Shown here in pieces: positions 23,911 to 34,899 of a DNA stretch of 64,000 bases (positions are counted from its first letter, which is position 1; each line of letters begins with the position of its first letter). The notes beneath the pieces are model-generated. The model saw nothing but the letters and a program-made list of their open reading frames with translations, had not been told where the DNA came from and searched no databases. Source of the stretch: Caprimulgus europaeus (Eukaryota; Chordata; Aves; Caprimulgiformes; Caprimulgidae); assembly GCA_907165065.1 (NCBI GenBank), contig OU015551.1, forward strand, positions 1 through 64,000, written 5' to 3'. The position numbers and the translations under genes were made by a program.

Positions 23911-24600
23911 AGCATCCATAGCCTCCTATTTAGGGCCTGAACACAGTCTTCAGAGTGTGGCAGGATGAAACCTCAATTTCTGCATGTCCAAACAAAAATA
24001 TGCACAAAAAAATGTTACTTTTTGTACACCAATTCTTTTGCTTTTTCTTTTTTTCAAATTGACAACGAATTTTAAACCTCAATATTTACCTATTTTACTA
24101 CTAAACCACTTGTCTCACCCCCACCTGCCCCCCCCAACCCCCTCCCACCCCCAGATTTTTACCAACACTTTAAAGATTCGTGTCTTATTTGGCATAATTA
24201 GGACAAAAAAGATTAAAACCTAGTGCTAGGGAGCAAGGAGTTGCACTTTCTGGGACTGGCATGGGGCCTGTTTGAGGCATAATTAAGGCTCTGAAATTTA
24301 AGGATGATCCTTTAACCACTTACTATTTTTAAATAGCAAACCACAGTGGTTCTAGGTCAGAGCCGAACCCAGTTGTCAGAGAAGGGCTGCATATTGCTGC
24401 CACATCCTGGTGGGACCCAGGCGATAGAAGTTTTGGGGCATCTCACCCCAAAATATGGCTTGGTGCTATGTTTTTGCCCTACCCCAGTGAAATAAACATG
24501 GGAAAATATTTGGCAAAAACATTTTTCCTTGGAGCTGCTCCTTTCCTCCTTGTCACTGCCTTCCTCTGTGGCTTGCTGAAACCCATCCCTCCGTGCCTCA
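23911..24600. other. no gene seen; possible distal upstream region of ADPRH
   Basis: AT-rich stretch at 23980-24220 with a C-rich block (CCCCCCCAACCCCC), then mixed sequence. No element or domain is recognisable. A promoter for ADPRH may lie between here and 25080, but no TATA box or other core element is convincing. Confidence 0.35.
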
Positions 24601-24639
24601 AATCCTTTTCAGGCTTCTGTCGCTTTTGGCTGCTCCCTT

Positions 24640-24880
24640 GGCCCTTCTTGGTGTCCCCCATGTGCCTGTGAGCCCCTTTGGGGTACACCTCAAGTCCCTT
24701 TGGGTGTCCCCTGTTCCTGTCTTGGGTGTCACTCAGGTCCCTCAGGGTGTCCCCCAGGCTCTTCCATGTTTCTTTGGGTACCCCCAGCCCTCTTTGGGTA
24801 CACCCCTCCTCCATGTCCATCCATGCACCTCTGGGTGCTCCCCAGAGCCCCCCAGTTTCTTCTCAGTGCATTTTGGAGCC
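24640..24880 (+). repeat. degenerate minisatellite upstream of ADPRH
   Basis: Repeated phrases such as CCTTTGGGTGTCCCC, CTTTGGGTACACC and CCAGGCTC recur every 25-35 bp. It gives rise to Pro/Ser/Leu-rich open frames that are not genes. Confidence 0.5.
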
Positions 24881-25080
24881 TCCTGGAGCCTTTCCCCTCC
24901 CTGCCACCCCTCAGGGACAGAGGCCCTGGGGTCCCTCAGCACTCATCCCCATCGGCATGGGGACAGTGCCCACTTCCCCTCCACCCCCAGTCCCCAGGGT
25001 GTCCTTGTCCTCCTTAAGGGCTCCTGGCCAGTGCTGGCCCTGTGCCCAGAACCTGATGGGCGTCCCCAGCTGCTACTGCT

Positions 25081-28000
25081 ATGGAGGAGAAGTAAGTGCC
25101 CCGAGGGGCTCCTGGCACTGCCCCACCCCCTCCCCCCAACGGCTGGCACCCCCCTTCAACCCCACTTTTGCCCCCAGGGTGCCCTTGGTGGAAGCCTACG
25201 AAGCGGCCATGGTGCTGAGTGGAGTGGGGGATGCGCTTGGGTACCGGGGGGGCCGCTGGGAGTACTGCACCTCGGGACCCCAGATCCACGTCGAGCTGGC
25301 TGAGCTGGGGGGGCTGGAGGCCATCACCCTTGAGCCCCCCGAGTGGCCTGTCAGCGATGACACCATCCTCCACCTCGCAACTGCTGAGGGCCTGGCCACA
25401 GGTTGGAGGGGGCAGCAGGGGTCTCCATGGCACCCCACAGACACAGGGGAGGGTCCCCGAGGGATGACGTCTCCCTTGTACCCTAGGCTCACAGTGGAGT
25501 GTTCCAGGGGAGTGGGGTGTCCCTGTTGTACCTTTGGGCTGCATGTGGGTTCCCTGTCGGGGTTTGGAGGTCCTTGTGATATGCCTTGGGCTGCATGGTG
25601 GGCATCCATGGTGCCATGGTGGTGGTGGGGGCTCCCTATTATACTCCTGGACTGTATAGGGGGGTCCCTGGGGAGGTTGGGAGGGTCCCCATTATACCTA
25701 TGAGCTGCTTAGGGAGATTCCTGAAGGAGTTTGAGGGTCGTCCATTATACCCCTGATCCAAACTGGAGGATCCTAGGGAGGGGATTTTGGGGGTCCCTGG
25801 CCAGCCCTGGAGGGGGTTTGAGAGCATCCTAAATCCACCTCCCTTTTAGAGGCTCCAGTGAGGCCCCCTATTTCCCCCCTCAAAAGCTGGAGGAGGTCCC
25901 CATTTCCCCTTGGGGTGGGTCCTATTTTTTCCCACATTTTGTGGGAATTTGTGTTCCCTTTCCTCCCATATTGGGTGCTGGGGGGACCCCATTTCCCCAT
26001 CCCAACTTAGGGGGCCCAGGGGCAGGTTACACCTTTCCCATCCAGTTTGGGGTGCTCAGGAGGTTTCCCTATTTCTCCCAAGTTTTAGGGTGTTCACGGA
26101 TATTGTCCCATTTAACCTCCTGTTGGGGTGGGGGGGGGAGGGGTGGTGCATGGGGGATGTCACCCTTCCCCACCAGTTTTGGAGCCCATGGGTGTGTACC
26201 CTTTTCCCTTAAGTTCTGTGGCACCCATGGTGGGGTGCCACTCTTTCCTTCTACTTTTGGGGAGTCCATGGGGAGTGTCCCCTTTTCCTTCCACTTTTGG
26301 GAGTCCATGGAGGGTGTCCTCCCCTCAGTTTTGGGTTGTCTGTGGAGTGGTGTTCCCTTTCCCCACCATTTGAGGATGGTGCAGTGGGGGTCTCCCTCCT
26401 CCCCTTCAGTTTTGGGGGGTGCATGGGGCCTCTTCTTCCTCTCACATTTGGAGGTCCTCACTAATAAACCCCAGGCCTGGAGGGGGAACCCCTCCTGCAG
26501 GAGCTGGCTCACCGCTACGTGGCTGCCATGGGTGACATGGAGGGCCGAAAGCCAGGGCCCACCAGCATCCTGGGTGAGTGGGGTCTGAGGGTCTGGGGGA
26601 AGTCAGGGGGAGTCAGGGGGTCTCACACCCCCAACTTCCCCAGGCACCTCACAGCTGCGACCTGGGGAGCCTGAGGGCTATCGCATCCCCTTCAACCCCA
26701 CTGCCACCGGCTGTGGGGCCGCCATGCGTAGCCTGGCCATCGGCCTCAGGTAGGGACAGGGACAAGGGAAGGGACAGCAGCAGGGGGGCATGGGGGGACA
26801 CATGGTGGTGGAGAGGATGGAGGTATCAGAGCTGGGAGTATGGTGACAAGATGGGGATGGGGACATGGGAGTGTGAGAGCTGGAAAAGCCAGGGGTGTGG
26901 AAAGGACAGGGATGGAGACACAAGGCTTGTCAGACCTAGGGGGACAGGTGTCAGAGCTGGAGAGAAGGGAACAGGAAGTATGGGGATGGGGTCACAGGGA
27001 CATGGGGTTGGGAAACAGGGACACAGAAGGGGATGAGGACATGGGGGTGCTGGAGTGGGAGAGGACAAGGACCAGGGATTGGGGATATGGTGGTGCCAGA
27101 GCTGGGACGCCAGGGACATTGGGGATGGGGGTGGGTCAGGGATGTCTGAGCTGGGGCAGTGGGGACAGGGAGCCCTGGGGACAGAGAACATGAGGACAGC
27201 AATAGGGAGGAGGGGTCAGAGGAGGCACAGAGCAGATGAGAGTGGGACATGGAGGTGGTGGGGCCAGGAGGAACAGCAGGGTACAAGAACAGAGGGCAAA
27301 AGGGTCATGGGATGGGGATAGGGACAAAGCTGGGGACACAGAGACAGGAGGGGGCAGGGGAGGGTGGGAGTTGGGCTGATGCCAATGCAGGTACCCGCAC
27401 GCCTGGGAGCTGCCGACGTTGATTCGAGTGAGCATTGAGAGTGGGCGCATGACCCACCACCATCCCACCGGTGGGTGCCAGGCAGGGGGGGAAAGAGGGG
27501 CAGGGGACACTGGAGCACCCTCCCTGAAAACCTTGTTCCCACAGGATACCTTGGGGCATTGGCGGTGGCCCTCTTTGGGGCACTGGGGGCTCGGGGGGAG
27601 CCCCCAGAGCGCTGGGGGGCTGAGCTGCTGCGGGTCCTGCCTCTCGCATGGGACTACGTGGAGAGTGCTGGGGTGGCTGTGGGGGAAAACGCTGCAGCCT
27701 GGCCCTTCTTTAGAGATGCCTGGCACCGGTGAGAGGGTACTGGGAGGTTTCTGTGGGTTCACTGAGAGTACTGGGAGGGGTTGGTGAGGATACTGGAAGG
27801 GGCTTATGAGGTCACTGGTGTCACTAGTGCCCACAAGGCTCTCCCCCAGTTCTGGCAGTGCACCGCACTAGTGTCACTGCTCTGCCCCCGTGCCTGGTTG
27901 TCCCCAGAGTCTCCTGCCTCACTGTCACTGGTGTCACTGCTGACCCTGGTACCTAGTCTGTCCACAGGGTCACCAGTGCCCATCCTGTCCCTGCTGCCCC

Positions 28001-28807
28001 CAGTGTCCCCATGTCCCCTCCAGTTCTGCTATCCTCAGCTGTGGGAATGTGGCCCAGGGCCACTCCACACTGCCCCTGATCTCAGTGTCCCTAGTGTCCC
28101 TGTTGCTCTTGGTTTCTCTGGTGTTGCTAGTGTCCCCACTGCATCCACTGCCATGGTGTCCCCAGGGTGTCCCAATTGTCTCCAGTGTCCCCACAGGTAT
28201 CTGACATCACAGGGCTGCTGGAGAGCCACAGCCTGGTAACCTCCAGTGTCACTGGTTACCCCATTTTCTTTGGTGACACTCATGACCCCAGTGTTCCCAG
28301 TAACACCAATATCCCTGGTGACTCCAGTGTCCCTGCTGAACCCGATATCCCCATGTCCATGGTGACCCCAGTGTCCCCATGTCTTCCATGACTGTGGTGT
28401 TCCCAGTGACATCAATGTCCTCATGTTCCTGCAGGTACTTGGAATCCCGAGGGCTCCTGGAGGGTTGTGGCCCACCACAGGTGCCATCTCTTTCATCACC
28501 GGCCGAGCGGGATGCAGCGTACCTGGGCTGGGCACTGGAGGGGTGGCCAGGGCGCAGTGGCCATGATGCACCCATGGTGGCCCTGGAGGCCCTTCTGGCA
28601 GCCGGCGGATGCTGGGGGGAGCTGTGTGCCAGGGGGGTGCTACATGGTGGGGACAGCGATTCAACAGGAACCATCGCTGCTGGGTGCTGGGGCCTGCGGG
28701 AGGGGTTGGCCCCCGTCCCTCCTGGGCTGCACTGCCGCCTGGAGCACCGTGGGCGGCTGCGCGATGCTGCCCATCGCCTCCACGTGCTGGCCTGGGGGAG
28801 ACACTGA
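25081..28807 (+). CDS. ADPRH: ADP-ribosylarginine hydrolase, seven coding exons
   Basis: Removes mono-ADP-ribose from arginine side chains of proteins (ARH1 activity), a Mg-dependent cytosolic hydrolase. Coding exons with GT..AG borders and matching phases are 25081-25091, 25178-25401, 26475-26573, 26644-26749, 27391-27470, 27545-27728 and 28435-28807; together 1077 nt, 358 aa plus TGA. This equals the usual ADPRH length of about 357. Family motifs are GDALGY near residue 21, SDDT at 63-66 and GDSDSTG at 307-313. The paired Asp residues needed for metal binding are present, which separates it from the catalytically altered ADPRHL1. The ATG lies in an 11-nt first coding part joined to exon 2 as [15 protein letters not shown], about 7 residues longer at the N-terminus than I expect for mammals. 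A 60-bp copy of exon 6 lies at 18871. Confidence 0.92.
25402..26474 (+). repeat. minisatellites in ADPRH intron 2
   Basis: Two blocks are seen. From about 25500 to 25830 phrases like GGTCCCCATTATACC and GGGAGGTTGGGAGGGTCC recur about every 60 bp. From about 25900 to 26450 a TTTTGGGG..GTCCATGG..CCCTTTTCC pattern recurs every 40-60 bp. No coding content. Confidence 0.6.
26750..27390 (+). repeat. purine-rich minisatellite in ADPRH intron 4
   Basis: GGGGACA/GGGATGGGGACATGG-type phrases repeat every 15-25 bp across nearly the whole intron. The plus strand is strongly G- and A-rich. G-runs could form quadruplexes in the transcript (inference). Confidence 0.6.
27729..28434 (+). repeat. C-rich minisatellite in ADPRH intron 6
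   Basis: CCAGTGTCCC and CACTGGTGTC phrases repeat many times from about 27800 to 28430. A segment at 28197-28223 resembles the start of exon 7. Confidence 0.6.
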
Positions 28808-28849
28808 GCCCTGTCTCTGTCCCCATTGTCACTTGCTGTCCCCTGCCAG

Positions 28850-29200
28850 GAAAGCCCCTGTGAGGCCCCAGGGTGCAGCAAATACCTTCATGGCATCCTG
28901 GAGGGGCTTGGAGGGGCTCTGGGGGTCAGCAGAGACCTTCATGGGGTGCCAGGGGGGTCACGAGAGTCTTTGGGGTCAGCAGAAACTTTCATGGGGTTCT
29001 TGGGAGAATCCCTGGTGGCCAGCAGTGACCTTAACGTGGTCCTGGGGCAGTTCAGGAGGGTCCCTGGGCAGGCTGCAGGGAACTTCACAGGGTCCTGGTG
29101 TGTTCAGGAGGGCCCCTAGGAGACCCTAAGGGGAAGCAGGGCCCTTCAGAGGGTGCTGGGGAGCTCAGGCAAGCCCCAGGGAGACCACCGCAGTCACATC
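28850..29200 (+). repeat. degenerate minisatellite 3' of ADPRH
   Basis: GGTCAGCAGAGACCTTCATGGGG-type units recur every 50-65 bp. No AATAAA on the plus strand is visible between the ADPRH stop and 29640, so the ADPRH poly(A) site is not placed. Confidence 0.5.
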
Positions 29201-29639
29201 CAGGTGGCCTTTTATTCTCCCACAGTTCCCAGCACCTCCCTGAGGTTTACATCCCTACAGTAAAAAAAGTGTCCTCCCAAGTCACTCTGTGTCTAGATTT
29301 GTGTGCTGCGCCTCTTGTCCTGTCACTGCCACTGAGATCCCACCTGGATGGGACTCCCTACGCCAAATCTTCTCCAGGATTTGCTCACACAGCCCCTCCA
29401 AGAGGCTCCCAGCCATGGAGCATCTCAGGGGCCTCTTGACTCTCACAGTCACTCTGTCTCTCTCATACTGCTAGCTCAGGGCTTTGACCCAGTGTTCCAA
29501 GGTGGGCTTATCAGTGCTGAATGGAGACGAAGGAGTTCGCAACGCTGCCACTCAGTGCCACCCATTATGGTGGTGACCTTCTTCGCATGTTGCTACTTTT
29601 GGTCACCTTAGTGGGCACCACAGCCTCAGGATCATTAGA
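29201..29639. other. no gene seen; possible old CR1 remnant
   Basis: Plus-strand AAAAAAGTGTCCTCCCAAGTCACTCTGTGTCTAGATTTG..CTCTTGTCCTGTCACTG loosely resembles the complement of the CR1 ORF2 end, but is too diverged to call firmly. Confidence 0.3.
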
Positions 29640-31530
29640 AGCAAAAAGCAATGGGCACCCAGGGTGATGGGCCCCTGAGTTTAACATCTACAAAAGTGCT
29701 GAGCCCTAGATGTGATGAACCCAAAGGATAAACCAACACAGGTCTGATGGGCGCCAGGGTTAACAAGTGTTATGGGCCCACAAGCTGATGGGCCCCTGGG
29801 GTTAACCACCCCAAGAGTGATGGGGCCCCAGAGCTAAACAAGTCAAGGGTGATATGCCCAGTGTCAACTACTTCAAAAGGTATTTGTCCCTCGAGATGTT
29901 GGTTCTGGGGCTTAACCGCTCTGAGGGTGATGGTCCCAAGATGTGATGGTCCCCCAGGGTTGATGGATGTTGACATCCTGAAGGGTGCTAGGCCCAAGAG
30001 GTGATTGAAAAGCAAGTTTCACCACTCCTTAGGCAACAAGCCCCTATGGTGGGGGGCCTCCAGCGTCAACAACTCTATGTGTGCTGTGCCCTGTAGTAAA
30101 CCACTTAAAGAGTGATGAATGCCCTGGCTGATGGGGTCCAAGAGTTGGCCACCCCAAGGAGTATGGGCCCTTGGGGTGATAGCCACCTGAGGTTTCCACC
30201 TTAAGCGTGATGGGGTCAAAGAGGTAATGGGAACCCGAGGGATAACTAGACCAACAGTGATGGGTCCATGCATTGATTGGCCCACAAGGTTAACAACAAG
30301 AAGGATGATGACCCCAAGGGTGATCATCACAGATGGGTTAACCACCTAAAGGATAATGGGCCCTAGGGGTGATAAGCCCTCAGTGTTAATCAAGCTATAG
30401 GTGATGGGGCCACAGGGTTAACGACCCCAAAAGTGATAGGCCGAAATTACATTTGGTCCCCAGGGTTAACAACCCCAAGGGTGATATCCCCTGAGGTGAA
30501 CTACACCAAGGATGATGGACCCCAGGGCAATGGGACCCCAGGGTTAAAAATCTAAAAAAATGATTGGCCCAAGGGTTGATGGCCCCTTGTGGTTAACGAC
30601 CTCAAGGGTAAGGGCCCGAGAGGTGATTGGAAATGGGATTTCACCACTTCAAGTGCAATAAGCCCCCAGGCTAACGGGTCCCCAGGGTTAACCACTCCAG
30701 AAGTGATGAGCCCAAGAGGTGATGGGCCCCCAAGTGTTGAACCATCTTAAGGGTGATAGGCCCAAGAAGTGATGCTCACCTAGTAGGGTTAAACCACTAA
30801 GGATAATGGGCCCAAGAGGTAATGGTCCACTAGTGTTAACCACCTCAAGGGCCCCTGGAGTGATAGGTCCCAAGCATTAACCCCCCCCAAAACAGACTGG
30901 TCCAGACTATCCCCAGTGCTTTTTCCCCATGGGTGACTGGTCTGTAGGGTCTGTAGGCTGTTAGAGTTAAGCATACCAAGGGATGTGGGCATCCATGTGA
31001 TGCCCACCCCCCAAGGTTAACCATCCCAAAGGTTATAGTCCTAAGGGATGAAGGGCCCAGGGGTAACCACCCCAAGGGTGATGGGCCCAAAGCACTATCC
31101 ACTCCAAACGTGATGGGCCCCTGTGGTGATGGACCCTCAGGGTTGACTGCCCAAACAGTGTTTGGCATAATGATTGATGGGCTTTAACTATCCCAAGGCT
31201 GATGAGCCCCTTGGGATGATGAGGTCCCAGGATTATTCACCCCAAGGGTGATGGGAAACCAGGGTTAAGTACCCCGAGGTTGATGGGCCCAAGGGATTAT
31301 GGACCCCCATGATTAAACAAGCCAAAGCTGATGGGTCTAAGGGGTTATGCGTCCCAGGATTAACCCCCCTCAGGCTGATGGGCCAGAGACACGAGGGCCC
31401 AATATTGTTAAACACCCCAATGGTGATAAGCCCCTGCAGAGATTAGATGCTGGGGTTTACCAACCCATGGTTGATGGGCCTCAGATTTAACTACCCTGAG
31501 GGTGATGGGCCTAAGGAATCCAGGGCTAAC
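29640..31530 (+). repeat. ~50-bp degenerate minisatellite with GTTAAC core
   Basis: About 1.9 kb in which GTGATGGGCCC(C)AAG and CAGGGTTAACCACCCCAAG alternate, with a composite period of about 48-52 bp. Copies are strongly diverged and differ in length. No coding content. Confidence 0.85.
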
Positions 31531-31534
31531 TACC

Positions 31535-31880
31535 TGTACTGGTTTTTGCTGGTTAGAGTTAAATTTCTTCATAGTAGCTTGTATGTGGCTATGTTTTGGA
31601 TTTGTGCTGAAAGCAGCCTTGTTAACACACTGATGTTTTAATCACTGCAGTGCATACACAGCATTAAGGCCTTTTCTGTTCCTCACGCTATGCCAGCAGT
31701 GAGTAGGTTGGGTGTTCACAAGAAGTTTGGAGGGGACAGAGCTGTGAGACCTGACATAAACTGAAAAAAGGGATATTCCATATCACATGACATCATGCTC
31801 AGCAATAAAACTGTGTAGGGAAGTGGAGGCTGGGAGGGGCTTCCATTGCTCAGACACTAGCTGGGCATTTGAGGGTGCCA
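31535..31880 (+). mobile_element. partial ERVL-type LTR
   Basis: Starts TGTACTGGTTTTTGCTGG and shares AGAGTTAA..TTCTTC.TAGTAGCT, GGGATATTCCATA and TGACATCA with the complete LTR at 40684-41195. The similarity fades before the R/U5 part, so only the 5' portion is present. Confidence 0.75.
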
Positions 31881-32029
31881 GGCTGGGAACTGGAAGATCT
31901 TGTTGAAGCACCAAAATTGAGAGATATGCCCAGAACTAGGAGCTCAGTGTTGGGGTGAGATGTATTTCACTGGGGAGCCTGTCCAAGTGAGCTTGTCAAA
32001 CTGAGCCTTTCAATAAAGGGAAACCTTAA

Positions 32030-32190
32030 AATCATGGAATAATTCTGGTTGGAGAGGACATTGCAAGGCCTTCATCCAGCCCTGTGCACAGACCAGGTCC
32101 CATGAGGCTGCCCAAGGACATGCCCAAATGAGGTATGAACACCACCAAAGTCTTGCCCTTCTAGCTACAAAATCTGCATAAGCTTTGGGT
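32030..32190 (-). mobile_element. diverged CR1 LINE 3' fragment
   Basis: Plus-strand AAATCATGGAATAATTCTGGTTGGAGAGGACATTG followed by a CATCCAGCCCTGTGCACAGACC phrase matches the complement of an old CR1 3' end. The 150 bp before it are unassigned. Confidence 0.6.
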
Positions 32191-32194
32191 AAAA

Positions 32195-33005
32195 AAATCC
32201 TCCATTTTAACATCTAGCTCCTCATTTATGAGTCCCAACCCTCATGTTTAGGGCTAAAACCTCATTCTTAGAACCAAAACCTGAATCTTAATCATGAAAA
32301 AACCCTATTTAAAGGTCCGAAAGTAAAAATCTAGACCACAAACCATTATTTTCAAGGTTTAAAGCCTCATTTTTCAGTTTCAACCCTGAGTTTTTAAAGC
32401 ATAAACATCTATTTTCATAATGCAAGCCTCAATATTAGGTCAAAAAGCATAATTTTTAAATCACCAAAACCAAGATTGGGGGTCCAAATAGTAATTTTTA
32501 AGGTCAAAACCCACATTTCTAGACTACAAAAACTCATTTTGTAAGTTCCAAGGCTCCCTTATAAGGTTCAAAGACTCAATTTAAGGGCTTGGAGCATCAT
32601 TTTTAAGCCCCAAAGTCAGATTTTGAAGGTCCAAAGACTGATTTTTAGTTACAAAAATCCTCATTTTTATGTTCCAAAGCCACATTTGAGAGTCTGAATT
32701 CCTCATTAAGGGCTCAAAGTCTCATATTCTTAATGTCCCAAGCCTCATTTGGAGCATCTGAAGATACATTTTTAGGGTGCAAAGCCTTAGTTTTGGTACC
32801 AAAGCATTATTTGAGAGCATAAAGCCTAACTTAAAGCTTCAAAACCTCAGTTTCATTTCCAAACCCCCATTTTAGGGGCCCAAAGAGAAATTGTTAAGGC
32901 CTCAACACTAATTTTCTGGGTCCCAACTCTTATTTATATAGTTCAAATCCTCTTTTACAGCTCTAAGCCTCAACTGTAATGCACAAAGTCCTATATTAAG
33001 GACCA
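32195..33005 (-). repeat. T-rich minisatellite, inverted copy of the 21.6-kb repeat
   Basis: CAAAGCCTCATTTTTAGGTTC-type units repeat every 20-26 bp. The reverse complement gives GGGGCTTAAAAATGATGCTCCAAGCCCTTAAATTGAGTCT, the same block order seen at about 22050-22100. The two arrays lie in opposite orientation on either side of ADPRH. Confidence 0.82.
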
Positions 33006-33009
33006 AAGC

Positions 33010-33955
33010 AATGGTTCAATGTCCAAGGGGAGATGGGTGATGAGTGGCATCCCTCAGGGGCTGGTATTGGGGCCAGTTCTGTTTAGCGCTTTTGTCAGCG
33101 ACATGGGCAGTGGGATTGAGTGCACCCTCAGCAAGGTTGCTGACCACACCCTCCAGTGTGTGGTTCCATTGACACACTGGAGGGATGGGACACCATCCAG
33201 AAGGACCTTGACAGGCTGGAGAGGTGGGGCTGTGCAAACCTCATGAAGTCCAACAAGTCCAAGTGCAAGGTCCTGCACCTTGGTCGGGGCAATCCCAAGC
33301 ACAAATCCAGGCTGGGCATAGAATGGCTTAAGTGTAGCCCTGAGGATAAGGACTTGGGAGTACTGGTGGATGAGAGGATCAACATGAGCCAGCAATGTGC
33401 ATTCACAGCCCAGAGCCAATAACCATGTCCTGGGCTGCACCCAGAGCAGCGTGGGCAGCAGGGCCAGGGAGGGGATTCTGCCCCTCTGCTCCGCTCTCCT
33501 GAGACCCCACCTGCAGTGCTGCCTCCTGTGCTGGGGCCACCAACAGCACAAGGACATGGAGCTACTGGAGTGAGCCCAGAGGAGGGCCAGAGGATGATCA
33601 GAGGTCTGGAGCACCTCTCCTTTGAGGACAGGCTGAGAGAGTTGGGGCTGTTCAGCCTGGAGAAGAGAAGGCTCCGGGGAGACCTTCCAGTGGCCTCCCA
33701 GTACCTGAAGGGGCTCCAGGAAGGCTGGGGAGGGACTTTGGCCAAGGGCAGGGAGTGACAGGATGAGGGGTGATGGCTTGAAACTGGAAGAGGCTGGATT
33801 TAGATTAGGTATTAGGAAGAAATTCTTTGGTGTGAGGGTGGTGAGACCCTGGCCCAGGTTGGCCAGAGAAGCTGTGGCTGCTCCTCCCTGGAAGTGTTCT
33901 CGCCCAGGTTGGCTGAGGCTTTGAGCAACCTGGTCTAGTGGAAGGTGTTCCTGTT
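33010..33955 (+). mobile_element. CR1 LINE fragment (reverse transcriptase C-part to near 3' end)
   Basis: Encodes VMSGIPQGLVLGPVLFSAFVSDM (RT), then VLHLGRGNPKHKSRLGIEW and [23 protein letters not shown] in shifted frames, then the CR1 3' region GGTGAGACCCTGGCCCAGG..GGTCTAGTGGAAGGTGTTCCTG. The last part of the 3' tail is displaced by an LTR, and ATTCTATAATTCTAAATAGATTCTATGATT after 34533 is probably the rest of the tail. Confidence 0.93.
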
Positions 33956-34533
33956 TATGAGAGAAACGCTGATAACTTACCAGTGTTTTCATTTTTGTTG
34001 CTGGAAGTGAAGGGCTTTGTGTTTTGTTGGTCTACAAGCACAAGCTCTAAGGGGACAAGGAATATTTAAATTAATAAGCTAAATGGGCATTTGGGTATGC
34101 CAAGGGGATATTCCATCTCATATCACATCATGTCCAGTATACTAGTGAGGGGCTCTTCCTCTCTTCCTCTCTGGCTCTCTCTGGCTCTCGCTCGGGCCCT
34201 GGCTGTCCCGGGATTGCGGTTTCGGGTCGGGATTGTCGCTCCTCCGGGATCGTTCTCTGGGAACGGGCCGGGCTTGGCTGGCGGGTGCTGAGCAATGGCA
34301 CTGGGTATAGCTCATTTGCATATTTTGTTACTCTTATCATTATCACTACTATTTTAATATTAGTATTATTTTAAGTTTTCTTTCATTTCTATTATTAAAT
34401 TGTTCTTACCTCAACCTGCAAGTCTGCTTACCCTTGCCCCCAATCCTCTGGCCTATCCTGTGGGGGTGGAGGGGAAGTGGGTGAACGGCTGTGTTAGCTG
34501 CTAGCCAAGTGCTAGCCCAGTGAAACTATCACA
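33956..34533 (+). mobile_element. ERVL-type LTR, 5'-trimmed, inside a CR1 tail
   Basis: Shares CTGATAACTTACCAGTGTTTT, GGGATATTCCAT, TATCACATCATGTCCAGTAT and a T-rich R/U5 part with 40684-41195, and ends ..AACTATCACA. About 75 bp of the expected 5' end are missing where it meets the CR1. Confidence 0.78.
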
Positions 34534-34635
34534 CCATTCTATAATTCTAAATAGATTCTATGATTTCTTGGGTCCATACAGTTATCAAGAGGTTCCCCTC
34601 TTTTTAAAGGTCCTAATCCTAAAGATATCCAGTGC

Positions 34636-34899
34636 TTGAAAGAATTAGTTGTGCTGGAAGTGATTTATAGTGACCTCAGTAACGAGCAGTTACCTAAAGA
34701 TCCAGATGAAGTCCCATGCACACAAGCTAAGTGGCAGAAAGTTCTACAGGGTGCACCATCATCGTATTCCAATTCATTGGCAATACTGAGCTTCAAAGTT
34801 GGAAAGGAGCCAAAGACAGAGGAAATTACTTGCCAGCTCCAGACATATGGAGACACTTTCTCTTCCTCCCTTATCTCAGATGTAGAGAAACTCTCATAG
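34636..34899 (+). pseudogene. ERVL-like gag remnant
   Basis: An 87-codon open frame rich in charged residues (PDEVPCTQAKWQKVLQGAP) in the position expected for gag upstream of pol. I assign it by position and general character. The 550 bp that follow have no coherent frame. Confidence 0.5.

Noticed and set aside
23343-23919. Gln/Gly/Arg-rich minus-strand open frames that look like repeat proteins
   Set aside because: The 42-bp minisatellite is a multiple of three, so open frames arise on both strands without selection.
24593-25703. 341- and 236-codon plus-strand open frames over the ADPRH start
   Set aside because: They run through the minisatellite and introns; only the part 25178-25401 is real coding sequence, shown by splice phases and homology.
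26590-27834. Open frames in ADPRH introns 4 to 6
   Set aside because: They arise from G-rich and C-rich minisatellites and conflict with the well-supported exon phases.
34091-34291. Plus-strand open frame MGMPRGYS.. in the LTR
   Set aside because: Lies wholly in LTR sequence shared with the other LTR copies; no coding role.
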